Below are positions 1-9,649 of a DNA stretch of 64,000 nucleotides, piece after piece. The notes under the pieces are model-generated. The model ran no database searches. It was not told the DNA's origin and worked only from the letters and a program-made list of their open reading frames with translations. Source of the stretch: Pegoplata infirma (lineage: Eukaryota > Arthropoda > Insecta > Diptera > Anthomyiidae); NCBI GenBank assembly GCA_963921195.1, contig OY992540.1, forward strand, positions 196,477,640-196,541,639. The letters run 5' to 3'. Each line of letters begins with the position of its first letter. Position 1 is the first letter of the stretch. The position numbers and the translations under genes are program-made.

Positions 1-312
1 TTAAACAAATACATTAAAATGTTTGTGTTTTTGCCAATTTATGACAAAATATGCAAAAATTATCCACTTTAAAGTTGGAAATATGCACAAAATATGCAAT
101 TAAAACCTATATATGCAAAAATATGAATTTTTTTCCGAAATATGCAAAAATATGCAAAAACAAATCGATGCCATTTTTACGCAAATTTCTTGATTCGGAA
201 AGATCATTTGTCTATATCCTTTTTAGACTATCGACAAGAATCATACATTTGAATTAAAATCATATTCCTAATCATTAACATCAAAAAATAAAAGTGTTAA
301 TTTACTTGCCTG
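1..312. mobile_element. hAT-like MITE remnant with ATATGCAAAA repeats
   Basis: The interior is built of repeated ATATGCAAAA words followed by a segment (about 155-210) that closely matches the interior of the 270-bp hAT-like element at 42786-43055 (shared words ATCRATGCCATTTT and TTGATTCGGAWAGAT). The right edge near 303-312 reads TTACTTGCCTGA, a decayed form of that element's ACTTGCCCTA end. The left end is cut by the window start. The open frame across 51-257 is only the repeat read through. Confidence 0.55.
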
Positions 313-349
313 AAATTATGTTAAAAAAAAGTAGTGTATGCAATAATTA

Positions 350-885
350 CACCGCTCAACAAATCGAAAGTTTTTGGCTCCGGTTTCAAGTTTCATTTAA
401 AATTTTAAAAGATTTTGAATCGCTGATTCTAAATCAGTGCTCCAAATTTTTCCATCACGTCTAGAATTTTAATTATTCGCGTTTGAAAATGCGAAAAAAC
501 CGTGATTTTTGCCTTTTTTGAAAGCCTGCACAGCAGCCACTGGGTGGAATAAAAATCTGGTATAAAGCGTTGGAGTAGAATTGAACTATGATCTCAAATA
601 TATTATCAAAAAAATTTGCAATAATTGGAAAAAAATTGTTGTCTATGTTGGAGACCATAGACAGATTATACTTTTGCGCTTTATACCAGATTTGTATTCC
701 ACTGAATGGCTGCTGTGCATGTTTTCAAATAATGCAAAAATCGTAATTTTTCGCATTTTCAACCGTGAATTACTAAAAATCTGGACGTTATGGAAAAATT
801 TGGAGCACAGATTTGGAATCAGGAGATCAAAGTCTACAGAAATTGATCACCAGAATTCAAACCGGAAAATGAGTGTTGAGCGGTG
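350..885. mobile_element. FB1, foldback MITE with TTA target duplication
   Basis: Almost the whole element is one large imperfect palindrome. The left arm (350 to about 570) reads CACCGCTCAAC inward, and the right arm (about 668 to 885) ends in GTTGAGCGGTG. Inner segments also pair: CAGCAGCCACTG on the left with CTGCTGTGCATG-like sequence on the right, and GGTATAAAGCG with CGCTTTATACC. TTA lies immediately outside both ends (347-349, 886-888). A 3-bp TWA duplication is typical of PIF/Harbinger, so this is probably a non-autonomous Harbinger-type MITE. No transposase is present, and the ORFs on both strands are artefacts of the palindrome. Confidence 0.75.
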
Positions 886-888
886 TTA

Positions 889-1579
889 TTAATAAATTTA
901 TGTCAACAGGTTAGTAGATTTTTTTTTATATAAAACAGCAAAATAAATACTTTCTCATAGTACGTATCATCCTACACAAGATATTAAACATAATCTCAAC
1001 AAAAAAAAAATATTATGCAATTATCAAGGTTGGGTACCAATTCTTTTCCAAAATAAGAAAATTTTGATAGTAAATCTGATGTAATTTCTGTTATTAGTTT
1101 TCAATACCATTAACAATATTGATATCATATCAGTATCCCAAACTTTTTTTAATAAAATTATTAAAATAAGAACATTTTTGGAATGATATGACTTCGAATT
1201 GCAATTACTGTTAAATTCTTATGTAAATGGCTTATTTTTAATGACATGTTTAAGATGCTTGTACTTTTTGAATAAATTAATTTAATATCAGCTTCTTTAA
1301 AAAAGCAATTACAAAATCATTAAAATGCATATTTGCATTTATAATTGGAAAAAATTATGTTTAAATTTATACTTAACTATAAATTATTTATGATTAGAGT
1401 GTTAAAAGGCGGTTTAACATAATTATAACAAATAACTGTGTTACATTCGGCTGTGGCGAAACAATAAATACCCTTCATAATTTTAAACAAAAAATATTTT
1501 TTAGATATTGGAAAATAAAAATAAATATATTTTTTATGAAAAATATGTTAAATTGCGTGTTTTTATATTGTTGGACTTT
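889..1579. other. AT-rich stretch without recognisable gene
   Basis: Simple AT-rich DNA with many stops in all frames. I see no ORF, RNA gene or repeat boundary that I can support. Confidence 0.5.
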
Positions 1580-2401
1580 GTATAGAGGGCGTATATTTAA
1601 AACCCTCTATCTAAAAAAATAAAATTTTTCAAGAGAGCCAAAAAACTGTTTATTTCGCGTATTGTTAGAGGTGGTGCTGTGGCTTAGTGGTTAGCGCGTT
1701 GGACTACTAGCCAGCAAGCCTGGGTTCTATTCTCAGCTCAGGCAGAACAACATTTTTTTTAGATATTTATTAGTTTCTATTTATAACTAATATCTATCGC
1801 AGCACCCTCCTTCGTTGATAAATAGCACTAAAACGTCAACGAAGTAAAATAATAAAATAATGGCTATTAAACACAGCTTCAAAAATAATTCGCCAGATCA
1901 ATAACAGATGGCGATGCAACAACTGTACTCGAAATTATCAACACGCGCAATAACAGTGTTGCCATACTGAAGCCCTTCTATCTTTCAAATCTTTCATCTC
2001 TCTTCTACCCCCTTTCAGAAAGATGCATCACGGTTACATTAGTAATTGATAGGCAGCAGTGCCTGAGTGTTGCTTCTTTTTTAAAAAAAAAAAAAATTAG
2101 AATTCGATAATCTGCAATATTTTTTTTAAATGAATCTCACATATAATTCTTTTTTAAAATTTTGCACTATTGGGAATTTTTTGATAGATAGTCGGTATTG
2201 TTTCTCAAAAATTTTAAAAGAACATGAATTAAAATGATCAGATAGAGGGCTTTGCATTTTAATAAAAATTAATTTTTATGATTTCATTTACGACATCGGT
2301 AAATTTTTTAAGTGATTTATTAATGATAACGTCTTATAAAAAATTCCGCAATAGCAGTTTTGGTCCACAGGTCGTCACCTAAAATGCAAAAGGCCCTAAC
2401 T
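1580..2401 (-). mobile_element. Repeat T, copy 1, split by a SINE
   Basis: The outer parts (1580-1671 and about 2096-2401) match, in reverse orientation, the uninterrupted copy T-3 at 52365-52685. Shared landmarks are the AGATAGAGGG/CCCTCTATCT hairpin arms, the AATTCGCGAAATAAACGG-like segment, CTCACATATAATT and TTACGACATCGGTAAA. The terminal GAGGG...CCCTC palindrome is near 1585-1610. The family has no coding capacity that I can see, and I cannot assign its class. Confidence 0.6.
1672..2095 (+). mobile_element. tRNA-derived SINE inserted in repeat T
   Basis: The 5' head is tRNA-like: TGGCTTAGTGG at about 1679 fits the Pol III A box TRGYNNANNNG, and GGGTTCTATTCTC about 40 bp further on is a decayed B box. 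The anticodon loop has eight bases and the stems are imperfect, so this is not a functional tRNA gene. A tRNA-unrelated body follows and ends in an A-run at about 2079-2090. The flanks carry TTAGAG (left) and TTAGAA (right), a probable target duplication, and the T-3 copy at 52365-52685 shows the region without the insert. Confidence 0.7.
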
Positions 2402-3293
2402 AACAAAAAATTAAAAATCAGTTTTTTTATTGGTTCTGGATTATTTTATTAACATAGACGTCTCCACAAAAAATTAGAACTGCATAATAAAAATTATCGA
2501 TTTTAAAGCCAACATTAAAAAACATGTGATTTGGGCAATCGACAATGGACGTAACTATAAAAAAAAATTCCTGCGAATTTTGTACTCTTGCCCAAAACAT
2601 TAAATCATGATAATGTTTTGCGGAAGATTTGGGTGTACTTGCCATAGCAAAGTTGTTTTAGAAAAAATAATGTTATATTATTTTGCTATTCCATGCAAAA
2701 CAGATTGAAATATCAGGCGAGGACCCCATTAAAGAACCAAAAGAGCTGTACATTTCGTAACTGAGTGCAAAAATAAGTGCAAAAAAGTGTCTTTACATTT
2801 TGGAGAGTATAAAAGATTCGGCACCAAAGAATATAACACTCTCACTTGTTTTATGTACATTAGCGCGTCCCGAATTCGGCTCTTTTTCGAATTTAAAAAT
2901 GCTTTCCCCCTCAAAAGATGGGGATTTAAGACCCTTTTACGGGAAAAATAACACAAAAGTTTTGGACAAAAAACCAGTTGGCTACCAGCGGCTAAAGTTG
3001 GCAACCTTAGTGCATTTTGAAAAAAAAAAAAAAATGTTTTTTTAAAAAATGTATGCCAAAAGTTGCGCAATATAGATTACATTCCTGGAAAAATATTAAT
3101 AAAATTTACATTGAGTAATTTTGGTGCAGCGTTGCATCTTAAAGATGAAAAGTGTGACTTAAAATTTTTTTCTTTTTTCTTTTAAGCTAAATGGTCTCAA
3201 AACCTGCTTAAAAAAGAGCACATTCATTAAAACTGTGTCAAAGCAGATTTTGAGACTAATTTAGTTTAAAAGAAAGAAAAAGTAAAAATTAAG

Positions 3294-3312
3294 GTTAGGT
3301 TAGGTTAGGTTG
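3294..3312 (-). repeat. LINE 3' tail of CCTAA/TTAGG repeats
   Basis: On the plus strand this reads as about three and a half TTAGG units; on the element strand it is the extreme 3' end, (CCTAA)n. Short tandem 3' tails instead of poly(A) are known in several I-group LINEs. The unit is identical to the canonical insect telomere repeat, which flies lack, so a telomeric origin is unlikely here. Confidence 0.7.
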
Positions 3313-3395
3313 TAAGTGGCTGCTGACGTTTTACGTCAACACACGTAGACTCTGAGGTCCATTGTGATACCACGGGATCGTAATAGGTTTCCCTA

Positions 3396-6300
3396 CTAGT
3401 CCCTGTCGTTAAACCAGTTTGAGCTTCTTATGAAACTCCTTAGATGTTGAATTTTGACATCCGACAAATCTGAAAGATCGTACAGCTCCCTAGATCCCAG
3501 TGAAGCAAGTCGCTGACCAGAAAGTGCCGGGCAATGGCAAATAAAGTGTTCGATAGTTTCCAACTCCTCTTCATCCATGCAACTTCGGCAAAAGTCATTC
3601 GACGGCACATTTAACCGCTCTGCGTGCTTCCCTATAAGACAGTGTCCGGTAATTATAGAAACCACCGTTGAAATCTCTCCTCTTGGAAGCGATATCAGCT
3701 CACTTGTGCGCCCCTGATTAAGAGAAGGCCAAATCAGTCGTGTTGTCTCACACGTCCATCCATTTGCCCATCTTTGATTAGTCTCCGTCGCAGAACAAAG
3801 CCGTAGGTTTTGCTTGTAAGTTTCTAGAGGCATACCAACACATTCCAATTCTGTTGGAACCTGTAAGGTAGTTCCTAGTCTTGCAAGCTCATCGGCTTTG
3901 CAATTCCCTGGAATGTCTCTGTGCCCTGGGACCCATATGAGTCGTATGTTAAACTGCTTGGCCATCTCATTTAAAGACGTGCGGCAGTTAAGGGCAGATC
4001 TTGTTTTCAGAAACATTGAATCCAGGGACTTGACCGCGGCTTGACTGTCAGTATAGATGTTGACTGCGGTTGTAGACAAGACATTGCAGCTCAACCAGTC
4101 AGCCACTTCCTTTATTGCCAGCATCTCTGCCTGGTAGACACTGCAATGATCTGGCAATCTACGAGCCAGGCTCAATCCAAGCTCTTCCGAATAGACCCCA
4201 AAGCCCACTTGTTCGTGCAGCCTCGATCCATCTGTGTAAAAATTTATGGTAGCTCCACTTCCCGGAGTATCCCCCATCCAAGACTCCCTGGATGGTATCA
4301 TAGTGGTAAAGTGGCGCTCAAAGAGGCTCAAAGAGGGAGCACAATCCACATTTTGTGGTATTGTTATCTTTTTCAAGATCGCGCTATGGCCACAATCGCT
4401 GCTCCTCCATTGCAGCGTGCTATTAAGTCGAATTGCCGACGCAGCTGCATACTGCCTACCCAATATGTCCAAGGGTATCAGGTGAAGGAGGATTTCTAAT
4501 GCAGCCGTAGGTGTAGTACGAAGAGCACCAGTGATGCACATTGATGCCATTCTCTGTACCTTCGTGATAAAGACACAGTTCGCCTTTGTTTCTAAAGCAG
4601 GCCACCAGACAATGATTCCATACAGCAAAATTGGACGCACCACTGCTGTATAGATCCAATGAACGACTTGAGGGCTAAAACCCCATCGTTTTCCAATGGC
4701 CCTTTTACAGGAATACAAAGCAATCGTTGCTTTTCTCACCCGTTCCTCAATATTACGCCTGAAATTCAGCTTCCTATCTAGAAATACTCCAAGATACTTG
4801 GCTCCATCTGAGAAGGTGATTTCAGTACCGTCCAGAGAAATAGGATCAAAAGCAGGAATCTTATTTTTCCTTGTAAACAAAACAAGCTCTGTCTTACTAG
4901 GATTAACTCCTAGGCCACAGTCTCTTGCCCATTTAGACAGATCTTTCAGAGAACCCTGAAGAATGTCCCGCAATGTTGGCAGATGCTTCCCCTTTACCGC
5001 TATCGCGACATCGTCAGCATATGCGATAACATGACAACCACGTGCTTCTAGAGATAGTAGCATTGAATTCAGTGCCAGGTTCCAAAGAAGCGGCGAAAGA
5101 ACACCTCCTTGTGGTGTGCCCCTATTGACAAATCGAGATATGACGGACGCTCCCAATTCAGACGTTATACGTCTATTGGCAAGTAGGTTTTCCACCATTA
5201 AAACGATTTCACGCTTTACTCCCAGACCAGACAATGCCAATATTATCGATTCTGGAATGACATTATTAAAAGCCCCCTCAATATCAAGAAAGGCCACCAT
5301 AGTGTACTCCTTTACCGAAAGCGATCTCTCGATGGTACCAACGAGCTCATGAAGAGCTGTTTCCGTTGATCGTCCCTTGCTGTATGCATGTTGCTTTGTC
5401 GAAAGCAACCTCGGGTCAATCACTCTACGCAAATATGAGTCTATCATTCGTTCCATTGTCTTTAACAAAAAAGAAGACAGACTAATTGGTCTGAAATCCT
5501 TCGGAGCTGTGTGGGAACTTTTCCCAGCCTTCGGGATAAATACGACTCTGGTATCCCTCCATTTTAAAGGAATATACGACCAGTTGATGCATGCTGTGTA
5601 TAGATTATACAGCAACGGGGCTATATAGTCCAACACTTGCTGCAACTCAGCCGGGATTATACCATCAGGTCCCGGAGATTTATAGGGCCTGAAGCTTTTT
5701 ATCGCCCAGATTAATGTTGGCATATTTATTATTTCCGAAGCAATTTCAGATGCTTGGGCGTCAGAACGTTCCAAAGCTTGAAACGGCGTCATGGAATTGC
5801 CCGGAAAATGCGTGTTTAAAAGGAGATCCAGCGACTCTCCACTGGAGGAAGACCACACCCCATTAGGATCTTTCAGGTATCCTAGGGTGCAAGGAGAAGA
5901 AGCCAGAACCTTGCGCAGCCTGGATGCCTCAGAAACGTCTTCTATGTTTCCACAGAAGTTTTTCCAAGAATCACATTTGGCATTTCTGATCATCTTTTTA
6001 TAACTCTTAAGTTGCAGCCTGTATGCAGACCAGTCCTCGTCCGCTCTTGAAAATTTAGCCTTATTAAAGAGCTTTCTGCAGGAATCTCTGCTCGTCTGCA
6101 ACTCATTTGACCACCAAGGTGGCTTTTTTTTCCCTCTAGGCTTTGCAGAAGGGCAAGACGCATCCAGGCACCTATTACAAACATTTGTTATATGGTCAAC
6201 CAGACAGTCAATTTCCGCTAAACTATGCGGTTCAGATAGGGGTACTTCATCCAAAAGCAAAGAAAAAGTCTCCCTATATTTCACCCAGTTTGTTCTTCTC

Positions 6301-6989
6301 AGATTTCTAGAGACTGTCTCAACCGGGGCACGCTCCCTGAGTAAAAACTCAATGTACCGATGATCTGAGAAAGAATGCTCTTCCAAAACTCTCCAGTCAT
6401 CAATTCTATCAGACAATGTATCTGATACAAGTGTTACGTCAAGAACCTCTTGCCGCGTACTTGTAACGAAAGTTGGTTCACTACCCTTGTTACAAATATA
6501 CAGGTTAGTGCTTAACAAAAACTCCAAAAGTGATTCGCCTCTATCATTTGTGTCTGTACTACCCCATATCGAATGATGTGCATTAGCATCACAGCACACT
6601 AGTAACTGGTGTCCCCTAGATTCAGACTCCCGAATCAGACCGCCAACCTTCTCCGGGGGTATTGGCCCCGGATTAGGAAAATACGCAGAGGCGAGCCAAA
6701 TAGATTTCCCATGAAGCTCTAAGCTAGCCGCTGTAACATCCATATCACTAAAAGTTGATAAAAAGAATATATTTAAGCCATTTTTCGCCAAGATGCAGGC
6801 TCTTGGTGAGCCCTCACCTTTGGCAACCATCAACTTAAACCCAGGGGTCTTCAATCCGCAAACCCTGCCACCCCGCACCCAGGGCTCTTGGATAAAAACC
6901 AAGTCAACTGCTCCTGTCGTCAGGCGCAGCAATAGTGCAGCTGAGGCTGCCTTACAGTGATGGAGGTTTATTTGTAGGAACCGCAACAT
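3396..6989 (-). CDS. LINE ORF2: endonuclease, reverse transcriptase, RNase H
   Basis: Polyprotein of about 1197 residues that nicks target DNA and copies the element RNA by target-primed reverse transcription. Start chosen at the ATG at 6989 (MLRFLQINLHHC), which begins the endonuclease domain; the frame upstream of it lies over ORF1. In order: APE-type endonuclease (residues 1 to about 215: FIQEPW, CDANAHHSIWG, SDHRY); reverse transcriptase (about 420-720: SPGPDGI, DFRPISLSSF, AFLDIEGAF, PQGGVLSPLLW, YADD near 656, KYLGV); RNase H (about 910-1040: FYTDGS, QAEMLAI, YTDSQAA, CKADELA, all four acidic residues present); and a C-terminal zinc motif (CRSCM...HFICHC near 1133). No stop or frameshift is seen. 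The start overlaps the ORF1 end by 38 bp in another frame, so translation is probably by reinitiation. Confidence 0.93.
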   Translation of the reverse strand: MLRFLQINLHHCKAASAALLLRLTTGAVDLVFIQEPWVRGGRVCGLKTPGFKLMVAKGEGSPRACILAKNGLNIFFLSTFSDMDVTAASLELHGKSIWLASAYFPNPGPIPPEKVGGLIRESESRGHQLLVCCDANAHHSIWGSTDTNDRGESLLEFLLSTNLYICNKGSEPTFVTSTRQEVLDVTLVSDTLSDRIDDWRVLEEHSFSDHRYIEFLLRERAPVETVSRNLRRTNWVKYRETFSLLLDEVPLSEPHSLAEIDCLVDHITNVCNRCLDASCPSAKPRGKKKPPWWSNELQTSRDSCRKLFNKAKFSRADEDWSAYRLQLKSYKKMIRNAKCDSWKNFCGNIEDVSEASRLRKVLASSPCTLGYLKDPNGVWSSSSGESLDLLLNTHFPGNSMTPFQALERSDAQASEIASEIINMPTLIWAIKSFRPYKSPGPDGIIPAELQQVLDYIAPLLYNLYTACINWSYIPLKWRDTRVVFIPKAGKSSHTAPKDFRPISLSSFLLKTMERMIDSYLRRVIDPRLLSTKQHAYSKGRSTETALHELVGTIERSLSVKEYTMVAFLDIEGAFNNVIPESIILALSGLGVKREIVLMVENLLANRRITSELGASVISRFVNRGTPQGGVLSPLLWNLALNSMLLSLEARGCHVIAYADDVAIAVKGKHLPTLRDILQGSLKDLSKWARDCGLGVNPSKTELVLFTRKNKIPAFDPISLDGTEITFSDGAKYLGVFLDRKLNFRRNIEERVRKATIALYSCKRAIGKRWGFSPQVVHWIYTAVVRPILLYGIIVWWPALETKANCVFITKVQRMASMCITGALRTTPTAALEILLHLIPLDILGRQYAAASAIRLNSTLQWRSSDCGHSAILKKITIPQNVDCAPSLSLFERHFTTMIPSRESWMGDTPGSGATINFYTDGSRLHEQVGFGVYSEELGLSLARRLPDHCSVYQAEMLAIKEVADWLSCNVLSTTAVNIYTDSQAAVKSLDSMFLKTRSALNCRTSLNEMAKQFNIRLIWVPGHRDIPGNCKADELARLGTTLQVPTELECVGMPLETYKQNLRLCSATETNQRWANGWTCETTRLIWPSLNQGRTSELISLPRGEISTVVSIITGHCLIGKHAERLNVPSNDFCRSCMDEEELETIEHFICHCPALSGQRLASLGSRELYDLSDLSDVKIQHLRSFIRSSNWFNDRD

Positions 6990-7839
6990 CTTGCTTTTTT
7001 TCCACCATCCTTTCCACCACCGTGTTATTGGCTTCATCCTCCGTGTTATCATAGAGGTCGCATTCGTCCCCAGATTCGGTTTCGAATAAGCCAGATATGT
7101 GTCCCATCTGTTCTGAATCGGAGGCAACAGAACTCTCCGAATTCCTCACTGCATGGGCCTCGTCCTGAATGTCACCCATAGTGGCATCAGCTTTATCCTC
7201 CGTGCCATCACAGAGGTCGCATTCGTTGCCAGATTCGGTTTCGAAAATGCCAGCTGCATCTCCCATCAGCCTAGAATCGGTCAGCTGAATATCAACCTTT
7301 TCCAGATTCTCCTCCCCAGCCGACTCTGCCACTGGCTTGTCTGCTTCCAAAATAGGCTTCTGGTCGCCCTTGTAGACATTGACTCTTATATGAAAAAAGC
7401 CAAATCTAATAATGCCGTCAGTCCTGGCTAAAAGCGGAAGCAATTCCTCATTAACCAAGACCACTGCTTGACGACGAGCGCCCTCCATCTCACCCAATCT
7501 GGCAATTTGCCAATTCTGAGTTGGAAGGTCAGGATTGCAGACTTTTATCATCTTTAGAATCACCGCAGTGTCACTTGTAGCCATTGGGATCCATGCATGA
7601 GCTCTGGGTTGCGAGGGGATATCATGTTTTTCCACAACGTCCAGTCTGGCTCCAGGCCATAACTCTCCCACTTGGCTAATGGCAACCTTAAACACGGCTG
7701 CGGATCTTTCGTTTCCAAAAGCAACGAGTTTTACTCGCCCCTGATACCAACCTGCGTTGACAGTAGTAGGGAGAAAATCAGGCATACTCTCAAGAAGCCT
7801 ATAGTAGATTTCATTTAGTTTAGTTTCAACTAAACTCCA
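6952..7839 (-). CDS. LINE ORF1, 5'-truncated nucleic-acid-binding protein
   Basis: Open frame of about 296 codons that enters at the truncated 5' end of the element and stops at 6952. There is no in-frame ATG at the border, so the true N-terminus is missing. The first two thirds resemble the DUF4780-type domain common in ORF1 proteins of dipteran LOA/I-like LINEs (for example the GWYQGRVKLVAFGNE and NWQIARLGEMEG segments). The C-terminal third is acidic and contains two related repeats around ETESG(N/D)ECDL, at about residues 200-215 and 255-270. I see no CCHC zinc knuckle. ORF1 proteins normally coat the element RNA; here function is lost unless supplied by another copy. Confidence 0.8.
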   Translation of the reverse strand, partial: WSLVETKLNEIYYRLLESMPDFLPTTVNAGWYQGRVKLVAFGNERSAAVFKVAISQVGELWPGARLDVVEKHDIPSQPRAHAWIPMATSDTAVILKMIKVCNPDLPTQNWQIARLGEMEGARRQAVVLVNEELLPLLARTDGIIRFGFFHIRVNVYKGDQKPILEADKPVAESAGEENLEKVDIQLTDSRLMGDAAGIFETESGNECDLCDGTEDKADATMGDIQDEAHAVRNSESSVASDSEQMGHISGLFETESGDECDLYDNTEDEANNTVVERMVEKKQDVAVPTNKPPSL

Positions 7840-8349
7840 CTTAAGCACACCTTTTGATCTTTGAGATGCAACGCTGCACCAAAATTACTCCATGGAAATT
7901 TTATTAATATTTTTCTTCAAATGTACTCTATATCGCGCAACTTTTGGCATCAAATTTTTGGACAATAAAAAAAAGTTTTTTTCAAAATGCACTAAGGTTG
8001 CAATCTTTAGCTGCTGGTAGCAAACGGGTTTTTTGTCCAAACATTTTTTTGTTATTTTTCCCGTAAAAGGGTCCTAAATCACCATCGTTTGAGGGGGCAA
8101 GCTAAAAAAAATTTAATTCGGGACGCGATAATGTACATTTGATAAACAAATGGAAAATTTTTATGCGAAAAGCTTAGACTTGGTAAAAAAGTAGTTTTGG
8201 TAAAAAAAAAATAATTTTTTTCACGAAAAACAAAATTATGGTAAAAAAAATTTAATGAACCCAAAATTTTTGGTAAAAAAAATGTTGATGAAAAAAGTTT
8301 TTGATGAATTTTTTTAATGAAAAGAAAGTTTTTTGATGTAAAAAAAAAA

Positions 8350-8940
8350 ATCATGAAAAAAAAATTTTTTTGGTGAGAAAAAAATTGAAAATAAAAAATT
8401 TGATAAAAAAATTTGATAAAAAAAATTCATGAAAAAAATATGATAAAAAAAAATTATTAATTTGATGAAAAAAAATTAATGAAAAAAATATTGATGTAAA
8501 AAAAATTTTTATGAAAAAAAAAATTTATGAAAAAAAAAAATTTGATGAAAAAACAATTTGATAAAAAAAAATTGGCGAAAAAAAAATTGATAAAAAAAAA
8601 TTTATGAAAAAAAATTTGATAAAAAAACAAAAAAAAATTGATGAAAAAAAAAATTTTATGAAAAAAAAAAAAAAAAATTTGATAAAAAAAAAATAAAAAA
8701 TTTGATGAAAAAAAAAATTAATGAAAAAAAAACTTTGATGAAAAAAAAAATTGATGAAAAAAAAAATTGTTGAAAAAAATTGATCAAACAAAAATTGATA
8801 AAAAAAAAAGATTGATAAAAAAAAAACTATAAAAAAAAATTGATTAAAAAAAATTTTGATGAAAAAAAAAATTTTGATGGAAAAAAAAATTTATGAAAAA
8901 AAAAAATTTGATGAAAAAAAAAAAAAAACAAATTTTGTTG
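8350..8940 (-). repeat. A-rich tandem array of X-1
   Basis: Degenerate tandem repeat of GATGAAAAAAAAATT-like units with variable A-runs. Read on the minus strand it gives ORFs of almost only Phe, Ile, Asn, His and Ser, which are artefacts. It forms the central part of X-1. Confidence 0.85.
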
Positions 8941-9180
8941 AAAATTAATAAAATAATTATGTTACTTTTTATTGACCAGCTGGTGAAAAACGGATTTATT
9001 CACCACGAGGTGAATTATTATCCAAGTTACAAACCCAAGTTATTAAAATTTTTGGTTTTAAGAAAATGAAAATAGTAATTCTTGTTTTCTTTTTCGTTAA
9101 TTGTTAGTTTATATAGTCAAACTGAGGTGGCGTCCTGCAACTTTTTTAAAATTAGACACCAGCCTAAAAACATTATCATG

Positions 9181-9649
9181 TTAAAAAGTTTAATATTTTT
9201 TGATTCGTATTTATTAAAAGAACGTCCTCACAAAATTATATTTGCTTCTCCTGTAAAATTAATAAAATTTTAGTTAAGGCCTTTTGCATTTTATGTGACG
9301 AGGTGCTGATTTTTAAGAAAAAAAATATTTTTTCACCAAATTCATCTTAAAAATTGACAAACTATTGAGTATTTTATGTAAAAAATAGTAAAAAAAAAAT
9401 TAAAAAACCTGATTTTGGTCCAAAGATGCTGCTAAGCATCGAGATTATTAAGATTAAATTTTGTTTTTCATAATCTACACAAGACAACCAAATCTTGAGC
9501 CATATTTAAAAAAAAATCAAACATGAATTTTCAGAAAAAATTAGCATCAGTGGACTTAAATTGTGGTTCTGGAATTTTGTTGACAAATTCATGTTCAGCA
9601 TGCAAAAATTAGTATGAAAAAATGTATTGCAAAATGAAATTATTTAAAA
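9181..9649 (+). repeat. Repeat T-related segment (T-2 left part)
   Basis: From about 9265 the sequence TTAAGGCCTTTTGCATTTTA matches, inverted, the segment at about 2360-2400 that adjoins T-1, including GTGACGA. The other side of this copy probably resumes at 12146, beyond Hel-A-1 and Transib-1. There is no coding potential. Confidence 0.4.

Larger units (their letters stand above)
3294..7840 (-). mobile_element. LOA/I-type LINE, 5'-truncated in ORF1, ORF2 open
   Basis: Non-LTR retrotransposon read on the minus strand, with 5' end at 7840 and 3' end at 3294. It carries a truncated ORF1, a complete ORF2 (endonuclease, reverse transcriptase, RNase H, zinc knuckle) and a 3' UTR of about 100 bp ending in CCTAA repeats. 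It is inserted in FB2-1: TTAAG occurs at both borders (3289-3293, 7841-7845), and the second FB2 copy has a single TTAAG in continuous flanking sequence at about 21181. The RNase H plus endonuclease layout suits the I group, most like LOA. The uninterrupted ORF2 implies a recent insertion. Confidence 0.9.
2861..8130. mobile_element. FB2-1, foldback element interrupted by a LINE
   Basis: The ends are TAGCGCGTCCCGAATT and its inverted form AATTCGGGACGCGATA, bounded by the perfect 8-bp duplication ATGTACAT (2853-2860 and 8131-8138). Other X copies (36155, 38950 and 46930 regions) contain a single ATGTACATTT at this point, giving paralogous empty sites. The two arms mirror each other along their length (CCCCATCTTTTGAGGGGGCAAGC-type segments, ACCAGTTGGCTACCAGC, TTGCGCAA). 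A LINE sits near the centre (3294-7840). The 8-bp duplication fits hAT-like transposition, but the TIR is not a standard hAT terminus. Confidence 0.8.
2606..9180 (-). mobile_element. X-1, repeat X copy split by FB2 plus LINE
   Basis: The left limit is the motif CATGATAATGTTTT at 2606 (F end). The right limit is its inverted counterpart AAAACATTATCATG ending at 9180 (L end). The F end runs 2606-2860 and resumes at 8131-8350 after the FB2 insertion. The A-rich array occupies about 8350-8940 and the L end 8941-9180. The L end carries the palindromic TTCACCACGAGGTGAA at about 9000-9015 and a second CAGCTG-centred one. No gene lies in the X sequence itself. The terminal motif pair suggests a TIR DNA element of unknown superfamily. 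Confidence 0.65.

Noticed and set aside
581..892. 103-codon ORF in FB1
   Set aside because: It lies across both arms of a palindrome, with an equivalent frame on the other strand and no domain.
1678..1750. Functional tRNA gene
   Set aside because: The B box is decayed, the anticodon loop has eight bases and a long A-tailed body follows. It fits a SINE head.
3294..3312. Telomere or subtelomere
   Set aside because: Only three to four TTAGG units exactly at a LINE 3' end, bounded by a target duplication.
4041..4499. Plus-strand ORFs over the LINE (4041-6003)
   Set aside because: Antisense shadows of the intact ORF2.
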